From assembly GCF_042678185.1 (NCBI RefSeq), contig NZ_JBHUDQ010000001.1: a DNA stretch of 64,000 nucleotides; one strand, 5' to 3'. Below, piece by piece: positions 50,491 through 57,597 of the stretch. The notes beneath the pieces were generated by a model. The model was not told the DNA's origin, made no database searches, and saw nothing but the letters and a program-made list of their open reading frames with translations. Numbering within the stretch: position 1 is the stretch's first letter; the number at the start of each line of letters is the position of its first letter. The translations under genes and the position numbers were made by a program. This DNA is from Ramlibacter ginsenosidimutans. GTDB taxonomy: Bacteria > Pseudomonadota > Gammaproteobacteria > Burkholderiales > Burkholderiaceae_C.

Positions 50491-51504
50491 TCATTGGGCG
50501 GTCACGCCGGCGGTCTTGACGATCTTCGCGTAGGTGGCGATCTCGGAGCGGATGAACTGCCCGAACTCCGCGCCGCTCGTTCCCGACGCATCGAGTCCCA
50601 GGGCCATGAGCCTCTCCTTCACGTCCGGCATGGCCAGGATGTGCTGCAGCTCCTGACTGAGCTTGGCGACGATGGGAGCCGGCGTGCTGGCGGGCGCCAC
50701 CAGGCCGTACCAGGTGCCGGTCTCGAACCCGGGCAGCACGGTTTCGCTCAGCGTCGGCACGTCCGGGAAGGCGGCGGAACGCTGCTTCGACGACACGGCC
50801 AGCGCCTTCAGCTTGCCGGCTTTCACGTAGGGAAGGAGGGTGACCATGTTGTCGAACTGCGCGTCGACGACGCCGCCCAGGAGGTCCGTCGTCGCCGGCG
50901 CGCTGCCCTTGTACGGCACGTGCACGATGTTCACCTTCGCTTCGCTGCTCATGTACACGCCGCCCAGGTGCTGCGCCGTGCCGGTGCCGCCGTTGCCCAG
51001 CGTCACCTTGCCCGGATTCGCCTTCGCATACGCCATGAACTCGGCGATGTTGTGGACCGGCATCTTGGGATTGACCACCAACAGCAGCGGCGCCTTCACC
51101 AGCAGTGTGAGCGGAGCGAAGTCCTTGACCGGGTCGTAGGCGAGCTTCGGATAGATGGAGGGATTGACCGCCATGAACCCCGCCGCCGCCAGCGTCAGCG
51201 TGTAGCCGTCGCCGGCCGCCCTGGCACCCGCCTCGGCGCCGATGTTGCCGCCGGCGCCGGGCTTGTTGTCGATCACCACCGGCTGGCCCCACGCTTCCGT
51301 GAGTTTCTGGCCCACGATGCGCGCCAGCGTATCGGTGGCCCCGCCCGGCGAGAACGGCACGATGATGCGCAGCGGCCGGTTCGGATAGGCCGCTTGCGCC
51401 GATGCCGGCGCGTGCGCGAACGCGGTCGCGGCGAGCACGGCGGCGAGCAGCACGGACGCCCTGCGGCGGCCCTGGCGGGCAACGGAATGGGAAGTGGTGG
51501 TCAT
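50491..51504 (-). CDS. Bug-type tripartite tricarboxylate transporter receptor protein
   Basis: Periplasmic solute-binding protein of the Bug/TctC family, 337 residues. A Sec signal peptide with a basic start (RQGRRRASVLLAAVLAATAF) ends near ASAQA. The mature start PNRPLRIIVPFSPGGATDT is diagnostic, followed by VIDNKPGAGGNIGAEAGARA and FVPYKGSAPATTDL-like sequence. No TctA/TctB membrane genes are in the window; orphan Bug receptors are very common in Burkholderiales. It sits inside a hydroxyacid operon, so it probably binds the pathway substrate. Confidence 0.93.
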   Translation of the reverse strand: MTTTSHSVARQGRRRASVLLAAVLAATAFAHAPASAQAAYPNRPLRIIVPFSPGGATDTLARIVGQKLTEAWGQPVVIDNKPGAGGNIGAEAGARAAGDGYTLTLAAAGFMAVNPSIYPKLAYDPVKDFAPLTLLVKAPLLLVVNPKMPVHNIAEFMAYAKANPGKVTLGNGGTGTAQHLGGVYMSSEAKVNIVHVPYKGSAPATTDLLGGVVDAQFDNMVTLLPYVKAGKLKALAVSSKQRSAAFPDVPTLSETVLPGFETGTWYGLVAPASTPAPIVAKLSQELQHILAMPDVKERLMALGLDASGTSGAEFGQFIRSEIATYAKIVKTAGVTAQ

Positions 51505-51542
51505 GTCTGTCTCCTTGTTGATTTATGGGAAAGGCGTGCCTG

Positions 51543-52709
51543 TCAGGCCACTGCGTAGCGGTCGACGAAGTCCTGGTTGATGGTGATGCCCAGGCCCGGC
51601 CGCTCGGGGATCTCCACCATGCCGTCCTTGACCGGGAACTTTTCCTGGGCGAGTTCGTGCAGCAGCGGATTGGCGCCCAGCGAGTACTCCAGGATCCAGC
51701 CGCCGGGCGACGCAGCCGCGACGTGCATGCCGGCCGCGAAGGCGAGGGCGCCGGTCCAGAGGTGCGGCGCCAGGCGCAGGTTCCAGGCGGCGGCGATCGC
51801 GCCGATGCGCATCGCCTCGGTGATGCCGCCGCAGATGGCCAGGTCGGGCTGGAAGATGTCGGCCGCGCGCAGCTCGGCGAGGTCGCGGAAGTCGAAGCGG
51901 TTGAACTCGCTCTCGCCGGCGGCGATGGGAATGCCGGTCGCCGCGCGCACTTCCGCCATGCCGCGCTTGTCGTCGGCCGTCACCGGTTCCTCGAACCACA
52001 TCAGGTTGTCGTCTTCCACCAGGCGGCAGAAGCGCTTGGCCTCGGCCACGTTGTACGTGCCGTGCGCGTCGCAGGCGAGGCCGATGTCGGGGCCGAGCGC
52101 CTTGCGCGCCGCGTGCACCCGGCGCGCGGAGTGGATGGGATCGCCGTCGATGACGCCGACGCGCATCTTCACGGACTTGAATCCGCCCCGCTCTATGTAG
52201 CCGAGCAACTGCTCGCCGATGCGGTCGGCGTCGGCCCAGCCGCCGGAGGCGTAGGCCGGCATGTGCGTCGCCTTGCGGCCGCCGAGCAGGCGCCAGACCG
52301 GGGCGTCCAGGTGCTTGCCGACCAGGTCCCACAGGGCCATGTCGATGCCGCTGATGGCGGACACGGTGACGCCGCGGCGGCCCAGGATGGGGAACACGTG
52401 CCCTTGCGACAAGGCGTAGTGCCCGCGGCAGCCGCTGTACATCAGGTCCCACAGCCGGCTGGTGTCGCGCGGATCTTCCCCGACGAGGGCCGGGCCGAGC
52501 TTCTGGTTGATCAGCGCCACCAGCCCGTGGCTGTTGCCCTCGCTCCCCACTTCCTCCTTGGCTTCACCGTAGCCGACCAGCCCGCACTCGGACTCGATGC
52601 GCACCAGCACGCAGTCGAAGGAGGCAACGCGGCCGAAATCGGAGACGTGCTGCTGCGCGTAGGGAATGGGCACGTGCAGCCAGCGCGCCTCGACGGACTT
52701 GATCTTCAT
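51543..52709 (-). CDS. Enolase-superfamily mandelate racemase/sugar acid dehydratase-like enzyme
   Basis: A 388-residue enolase-superfamily protein with the N-terminal capping domain and a TIM barrel. Metal ligands fit CDAHGTYN (Asp), WFEEPV (Glu) and AAGESEFNR (Glu). The His-Asp dyad fits RLAPHLWTG (His) and QPDLAICGG (Asp), so it belongs to the mandelate racemase subgroup. The place of the KxK motif reads VKMRVG, Lys-x-Arg. Members of this group dehydrate sugar acids or racemise mandelate; the Arg makes true racemase action less likely. The substrate is unknown. ATG 52709 overlaps the next gene's stop as ATGA. Confidence 0.9.
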   Translation of the reverse strand: MKIKSVEARWLHVPIPYAQQHVSDFGRVASFDCVLVRIESECGLVGYGEAKEEVGSEGNSHGLVALINQKLGPALVGEDPRDTSRLWDLMYSGCRGHYALSQGHVFPILGRRGVTVSAISGIDMALWDLVGKHLDAPVWRLLGGRKATHMPAYASGGWADADRIGEQLLGYIERGGFKSVKMRVGVIDGDPIHSARRVHAARKALGPDIGLACDAHGTYNVAEAKRFCRLVEDDNLMWFEEPVTADDKRGMAEVRAATGIPIAAGESEFNRFDFRDLAELRAADIFQPDLAICGGITEAMRIGAIAAAWNLRLAPHLWTGALAFAAGMHVAAASPGGWILEYSLGANPLLHELAQEKFPVKDGMVEIPERPGLGITINQDFVDRYAVA

Positions 52710-53710
52710 GCGTTCTCCAGGGATGCAAGGCGCGCGCGCACGGCCGCGGCGGCGTCGGTGTTGACGAAATGTTCGGGCAGTTGTCCCCGCAGCAGCGCCA
52801 GGGTCTGCCGCACGGCGATCTCGCCCATGCGGCGCATGCTGTCTTCGGTGATGCCGGCCAGGTGCGTCGAGAGGATGACGTTGGGCAGCGAGAACAGCGG
52901 CGAGGATGTGGGCAGCGGCTGCTGCTCGAACACGTCGAGCGCCGCCCCGGCGAGCCGTCCGTCCTGCAATGCGGCAGCGAGCGCGGCTTCATCCACCACC
53001 GGCCCGCGCGACACGTTCACCAGGAAGGCGCTGCGCTTCATGCGCGCGAGGCGATCGGCACTGAGCAGGCCGCGCGTGCTGTCGTTGAGGGGGCACGCCA
53101 GCACGACGACATCGGAGCGTGCCAGGAGTTCGTCCAGTCCGCTGGGCGTGACGAAAGCCGGCATGGGCGCGGTGCTGCGGCGCAGGCCGAGCACGTTCAT
53201 GCGCAGGCCGTCGGCGCAGATGCGCGCCACTTCCAGGCCGATGGCTCCGAGGCCGACGATGCCCACGGTGCGACCCCTCGCCTCGATGCTGTCGTCCGCC
53301 AGCGCGCGCGCGGGGCTCCAGCCCTGCGTACGCAGCGTCTTGTCGATGCGGTTCAGCCGGTGGGTCAAGGCGAGCATCTGGCCGACGACGTATTCGGCGA
53401 CCGAGACGGCATTCGTCCCCGGCACGTTGGCCACCGCGATGCCCAGCTCCGATGCGGCTTCCACCGGGATCATGTCCACGCCCGCGCCATGGCGCACTAC
53501 ACCGCGCAGGCGGGGCGCGCCGGCCATCGCCGCGGCCGGCAGCGGGGCCCGCACGATGATGACCTCGGCCTCCGCCGCGCAGCGGATCAGCGCGTCCGCA
53601 TCGGTGGCCGGCGCCACGCGCACTTCCGCGTGCGCGGCGAGCAGCGCGTGCGGCTCAGGGCGGATGGCATTGGTCAGCATCACCACGGGCCGCTTGCCAT
53701 GGCCCGTCAT
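52706..53710 (-). CDS. D-2-hydroxyacid dehydrogenase (NAD-dependent)
   Basis: A 334-residue dehydrogenase of the SerA/hydroxypyruvate reductase group, converting 2-oxo and D-2-hydroxy acids. The Rossmann motif is GIVGLGAIGLEVARI. Catalytic residues fit VNVSRGPVVDEAAL (Arg), DVFEQQPLP (Glu) and LSTHLAGITED (His). The N-terminal substrate part has VRHGAGVDMIPVEAA. It is linked on both sides by ATGA overlaps to the CoA ligase and the enolase-type gene, so it belongs to the same pathway, probably giving 2-oxo or D-hydroxy intermediates. Confidence 0.92.
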   Translation of the reverse strand: MTGHGKRPVVMLTNAIRPEPHALLAAHAEVRVAPATDADALIRCAAEAEVIIVRAPLPAAAMAGAPRLRGVVRHGAGVDMIPVEAASELGIAVANVPGTNAVSVAEYVVGQMLALTHRLNRIDKTLRTQGWSPARALADDSIEARGRTVGIVGLGAIGLEVARICADGLRMNVLGLRRSTAPMPAFVTPSGLDELLARSDVVVLACPLNDSTRGLLSADRLARMKRSAFLVNVSRGPVVDEAALAAALQDGRLAGAALDVFEQQPLPTSSPLFSLPNVILSTHLAGITEDSMRRMGEIAVRQTLALLRGQLPEHFVNTDAAAAVRARLASLENA

Positions 53711-55305
53711 TGCGTGGCTCCGGTGAGTTCGCGCCGGATCACCTTGCCCGACGCCGTCTTGGGCAGGTGCGGGCGGAACTCGATGCGACGCGGCACCTTG
53801 TAGGTGGACATGTTGTCCCGGCACCAGGCGATCAGCGCTTCCTCGGTCAGCGCGCCGGCAGCGCCGGCCTTCAGCACGACGAAGGCGTGGACGACCTCGC
53901 CCTTCGTCGCGTCGCTCACGCCAGCGGCGGCCACCTGTTCGACCTGCGGGTGCTTCATGAGGATCGCCTCGACGTCCTCGGGGAAGACGCTGTAGCCGGA
54001 AACCTTGATCAGCTCCTTGATGCGCCCCAGCCAGGTGAGATAACCATCCGCGTCCAGCGTGCCGATGTCGCCGGTGTGCACCCAACCGTCGCGCAATGTC
54101 TCCAGGGTCTTTTCGGGCTGCCGCCAGTAGCCGCGGAAATTCCCCGGGCTGCGCAGGAGGATCTCGCCCTGCGCACCGGGCGGCTGCTCACGGCCGCTGG
54201 CGGGGTCCACGATCCGGCAATCGACACCCGGCACGATCTTGCCGGCGGCGCCCCAGCGCACGGCGTCGCGCGGCATCATGGCGTCGAAGGTGTGCGTCTC
54301 GGTCAGGCCGTAGCCGGACTCGCTCACCTCGCAGCCGCCGCTGAACGCGGCCCAGTCGCGCGACATCTGCGGCGTCGCGCGGACGCCGAAGCTGGTCGCC
54401 GTCGTGATGCGCAGCGAGGAGAGGTCGAAGCGGCGCGCCGTCTCGAGCTTCATCGCCGCCACCAGCATGGGGGCGATGCTTTTCCAGTAGGTCACGCGGT
54501 GGCGCTCGATCGACGCCAGCGCCGAGAGCGCGTCGAACCGGTAGTGCAGCACCAGCGTGCCGCCCGAGAACAGCGGCATGTCGAAGCCGCAGAGCATCCC
54601 GGAGATGTGGTACAGCGGCGGGATAGCCAGATGCACGTCGCCGGCGGTGATGCCCATGAAGCGGACGCTGCCGGCGGTCTTGAACAGCACGTTGCCGTGG
54701 GTCAGCATCGCGCCCTTGGGCCGGCCGGTCGTCCCGGAGGTGTAGATCAGCATCGCGACGTCGTCGCTCCCGATCGCGGGCGGGGCGGGGCGCGGCAGGG
54801 CGTCGGCAGCGGCGATGCGCGCGAGGAAATCCATTTTGCCGTCGGCGATGCCGCGCGCCGTGCGCATCTCGTCGGGCACGGGGTAAGTGGGCGCGGGCGG
54901 CAGCAGGTCCTGGTAGTGCACCAGCAGCACGTCGCCGATGGGAGCCTGTGCCCGGACGGATTCGACGACCGGGGAGAGGACGTCGGCGGCAATGACCACC
55001 TTGGGTTCCAGGTCGCCGAGCTGGTAGGCCAGTTCGTGCGACTTGAAGAGGGGGCTGCAGGGGCAGGCGATCGCCCCGAGCTTCTGGATGCCGAAGTGGG
55101 CAATGATGTACTGCGGGCAGTTCTGCATGAAGAGCGCCACGCGGTCGCCCGCTTGCACGCCCATGTCCGCCAGCACCGCGGCGCAGCCGTCGATCAGCCG
55201 GGCCAGTTCGCCGTAGCCGATCTCGCGGCCGTACCAGACGATCGCCGTCTTGTCCGGCGTAGCGCGCGCGTGCGCCGCAATGACGTCGTGCAGCGGCTGC
55301 GACAT
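53707..55305 (-). CDS. AMP-dependent acyl-CoA synthetase
   Basis: A 532-residue ANL-family ligase that activates a carboxylic acid to its CoA thioester through an acyl-AMP. Motifs are MLIYTSGTTGRPKGAMLTH (P-loop), YGLTETHTFDAM, the hinge WVHTGDIGTLDADGYLTWLG and the C-terminal Lys in PKTASGKVIRREL. ATG 55305 is used and overlaps the hydratase stop as ATGA; the frame runs 20 codons further inside the hydratase gene. Substrate unknown. Confidence 0.93.
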   Translation of the reverse strand: MSQPLHDVIAAHARATPDKTAIVWYGREIGYGELARLIDGCAAVLADMGVQAGDRVALFMQNCPQYIIAHFGIQKLGAIACPCSPLFKSHELAYQLGDLEPKVVIAADVLSPVVESVRAQAPIGDVLLVHYQDLLPPAPTYPVPDEMRTARGIADGKMDFLARIAAADALPRPAPPAIGSDDVAMLIYTSGTTGRPKGAMLTHGNVLFKTAGSVRFMGITAGDVHLAIPPLYHISGMLCGFDMPLFSGGTLVLHYRFDALSALASIERHRVTYWKSIAPMLVAAMKLETARRFDLSSLRITTATSFGVRATPQMSRDWAAFSGGCEVSESGYGLTETHTFDAMMPRDAVRWGAAGKIVPGVDCRIVDPASGREQPPGAQGEILLRSPGNFRGYWRQPEKTLETLRDGWVHTGDIGTLDADGYLTWLGRIKELIKVSGYSVFPEDVEAILMKHPQVEQVAAAGVSDATKGEVVHAFVVLKAGAAGALTEEALIAWCRDNMSTYKVPRRIEFRPHLPKTASGKVIRRELTGATQ

Positions 55306-56060
55306 CACCGGTTTCCCTTCAGGCGGGCCGCGAGCACGCGCTGCGGCTCCCCCGCGGCGTAGCACTCGGCCTGGTAGCGCGCCCCAGCGGCGCAGGCGGC
55401 GTCGAAGCCGGCCTGCGTCATCTCGCGGAAGTGCTGCTTGGTCAGGCGAAAAGCGGTCGGCGGAAGCGCGGCCAGCGCGCGCGCTATCGCTCGCGCCCGC
55501 GGCAGCACTTCGGCCTCGTCCACCAGATGCTGGATCACGCCCAACGCGTGCGCCTGCTCCGCGCCGATCAGGTCGCCACCCAGGGACAGCTCGATGTTCT
55601 TCGACAGTCCGAGGTGCAACGTCATCAGGTAGGAGCCGACGATGCTGGCGATGCCCGCCTTGACTTCAGGCTGTCCGACCTTCACGGCCGGGTGCGCCAC
55701 GCGGATGTCCGCGCAGAGGGCAAGTTGCCAGCCGGCCCCAGCGGCGGCGCCGTTGATGGCCGCGACGCAGGGCTTGTCGAGATCGCGCAGGGACTGGTAC
55801 ATGGCGCGCTGGTCCGCCTGCCAGGCAGCCACCTCGTGGACCTGCATGGCGGCAGCTTCCCGCAGGTCCTGGCCGGCGCAGAAGCTGCGTCCCTGGCCGG
55901 TGAGCACGATCGCGCGGACGGCCCCGGACCGGTTGAGGGCCCGCAGCGCCTCGGTGAGGTCCGCGCGCAGGGCGCCGTTGACGGCATTGCTGGCTTCCGG
56001 GCGGTTCAGCGTGACGGTGGCGACATCCTCGTGGATGCTCGTGATGACGGTGGTACCCAA
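55305..56060 (-). CDS. Enoyl-CoA hydratase/isomerase family protein
   Basis: A 251-residue crotonase-fold protein. The CoA and oxyanion regions are SFCAGQDLREAAAM and NGAAAGAGWQLALCADIRVA. Both catalytic glutamates of hydratases appear kept: one in VGQPEVKAGI and one in SKNIELSLGGD. The start is a TTG at 56060 with AGGGG about 6 bp before it; no ATG fits. It is the first gene of the operon, next to the divergent LysR gene and its likely operators. Confidence 0.9.
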   Translation of the reverse strand: MGTTVITSIHEDVATVTLNRPEASNAVNGALRADLTEALRALNRSGAVRAIVLTGQGRSFCAGQDLREAAAMQVHEVAAWQADQRAMYQSLRDLDKPCVAAINGAAAGAGWQLALCADIRVAHPAVKVGQPEVKAGIASIVGSYLMTLHLGLSKNIELSLGGDLIGAEQAHALGVIQHLVDEAEVLPRARAIARALAALPPTAFRLTKQHFREMTQAGFDAACAAGARYQAECYAAGEPQRVLAARLKGNR

Positions 56061-56121
56061 TTCAACCCCTGGCCGGCGGCGCTATGCAGGGGGCCAGTGT
56101 AGGAAGCGGCGGCCACATCGA

Positions 56122-56167
56122 GAAGTGCGACACTTCGGATTTCAGATTTCCACAAATTCGAATTCCG
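56122..56167. promoter_or_regulatory. Two adjacent palindromes, candidate LysR-type operators
   Basis: In the 114-bp divergent region there is a perfect palindrome GAAGTG-CGA-CACTTC (56122-56136). Right beside it is an imperfect one at 56136-56167 with 14-bp arms, CGGATTTCAGATTT and AAATTCGAATTCCG, matching at 11 of 14 positions about a CCAC centre. The inner ATTT-N4-AAAT resembles the A/T-rich dyads bound by LysR proteins. Both lie upstream of the operon TTG and the LysR ATG. Confidence 0.6.
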
Positions 56168-56174
56168 GAGCTTC

Positions 56175-57104
56175 ATGGACCTGCGCAAATGGCATTGCTT
56201 CTGCATGGCGGCCGACCTGGGCAGCCTCTCGCGGGCCGCGCAGGTCCTGGAACTGGCGCAGTCGGCGCTCAGCCGGCAGATCACGCTGCTGGAGGCGGAG
56301 TGCGGCGGGCCCTTGTTCCACCGCACCGGGCGGGGCGTGGTCCTGACGGAACTCGGAAGGATGGTGCAGCCGCGGGCGCGCTCGCTGCTGGAGCAATCCG
56401 CTCGCCTCGCGGACGACATCCGCGAATCGGCAGGCGTGCCCTCCGGGGTGGTGAAGCTGGGGGTGCTGCCATCGACCGCGGGCGTTCTCGTCAGCACGGT
56501 GTTCGAGCACCTGCGCGGCCGGTTTCCAGGGATCCGGCTGCACGTCACCGAGGCGTTCACGGGTCAGCTCGATGAGTACCGCAACGCCGGGCGCATCGAC
56601 GTCTCGGTCGTCAACCGCTACGGTCCACTGGAGCGGCTGGAGGAGCCGCTCGGAACCTTCGACAACTACCTGGTGGGTCCGGCAGGCGACGCCGTGACGT
56701 CCCAGGAAACCATCGACTTCAAGAAGCTCAGCGGCCTGCCACTCGTGCTGCCGGGCCTGCCGAGCGGCCTGCGCGTGCGCCTGGAGCAGAACGGCCGGAA
56801 GGCCGGCATCTCCCTGAACATCGCGCTCGAGGTCGAGGCATTGAACGTGATGAAGGAAGTCGTCGCCCGCAGCAAGATCTACACGGTGCTGCCGTATTAC
56901 GCCGTGGCGCAGGAGGTCCAGGGCGGCTCGCTGTCGGTCGCGCGGATCGTCAGGCCGGTGATGCCGCGCGTGATGTGCCTCGGAGTGACGTCGGCCCGGC
57001 CGCTGAGCCTCGCGGGCAAGGAGGTGGTGGCCGCAATCCGCGCCACGAGCCAGGACCTGATCGCGCAGGGGATCTGGGCGCGGTCGTGCGGCGAAGCTGC
57101 TTGA
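56175..57104 (+). CDS. LysR-family transcriptional regulator
   Basis: A 309-residue LysR regulator: N-terminal winged helix-turn-helix (about residues 1-60, MAADLGSLSRAAQVLELAQS, then ALSRQITLLEAECGGPLFHR) and a periplasmic-binding-like effector domain (about 90-295, beginning VVKLGVLPSTAGVLVSTVF). It is divergent from the hydroxyacid operon, the normal arrangement for a LysR regulator of its neighbour, so it likely responds to a pathway substrate or intermediate. The ATG at 56175 is close to GGAG. Confidence 0.93.
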   Translation: MDLRKWHCFCMAADLGSLSRAAQVLELAQSALSRQITLLEAECGGPLFHRTGRGVVLTELGRMVQPRARSLLEQSARLADDIRESAGVPSGVVKLGVLPSTAGVLVSTVFEHLRGRFPGIRLHVTEAFTGQLDEYRNAGRIDVSVVNRYGPLERLEEPLGTFDNYLVGPAGDAVTSQETIDFKKLSGLPLVLPGLPSGLRVRLEQNGRKAGISLNIALEVEALNVMKEVVARSKIYTVLPYYAVAQEVQGGSLSVARIVRPVMPRVMCLGVTSARPLSLAGKEVVAAIRATSQDLIAQGIWARSCGEAA

Positions 57105-57110
57105 GCGTCG

Positions 57111-57130
57111 GGCCGCTGCCCGCAGCGGCC
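57111..57130. other. GC-rich hairpin after the LysR gene
   Basis: GGCCGCTG (57111-57118) pairs with CAGCGGCC (57123-57130) around CCCG, 7 bp after the LysR stop. It has no T-run, so it is at best a weak terminator or mRNA stabiliser. Confidence 0.45.
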
Positions 57131-57176
57131 GGGCGCCCCCGGCATGGCCGCCCATGAACCTCTTGACTCTCCACAG

Positions 57177-57365
57177 CTAGCGCAGCCTCGCGAGCACCCG
57201 GTCCACCATCACACCGCTCTGGCCCAGGTAGTTGTCGGGGTCGCAGAAGCGCTCAGCGCCGCGCGGTCCACGTGCTTGCGGATCTCCGGGTGCGCGGCCA
57301 GCAACTCGATCAGCGGACGCTGCTCGGTCACGGCCTGCCGGCACAGGTCGGGCAAGCTGAGCATG
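57177..57365 (-). pseudogene. Frameshifted C-terminal remnant of a PcaB/adenylosuccinate lyase-like gene
   Basis: Two reading frames on the minus strand join to a plausible C-terminus. The first gives LPDLCRQAVTEQRPLIELL and then AAHPEIRKHVDRAAL (to about 57254). The second continues ERFCDPDNYLGQSGVMVDRV and ends LARLR-stop at 57177. A single missing G at about 57253-57256 would restore one frame. The pattern DPxNYLGQxxxxVDRVL is, from memory, that of the fumarase/adenylosuccinate lyase superfamily, such as 3-carboxymuconate cycloisomerase (PcaB). Upstream of about 57365 no similarity continues, so some 85 percent of the gene is gone. The rest of the 493-bp gap (57105-57597) shows nothing else. 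Confidence 0.6.
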
Positions 57366-57597
57366 GACGTCGAGCTGATGATGCAGACGGAGGCTGGCGC
57401 ACGCGATGCGGGCACGCCGCCTGTGGTGCGCCTGCCTCGTGACGTGTGTCGGGCCGCAACAGGGCGGCACAAGTCGCGCCTTTCGGGGCCGCCAATCGAC
57501 CGTTCACGCCGCACGCGCCCGTTTCCGTAACGCTTCGACACCCGCGCACTCGCCAGGCTCTACACCATCGCGCGTGTCTTTCACCACGAGGAACCCG

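Noticed and set aside
57209..57541. 110-codon minus-strand frame as an intact small gene
   Set aside because: Only its last third before 57254 resembles a protein family, and the similarity continues in another frame; it is better explained as a decayed gene.
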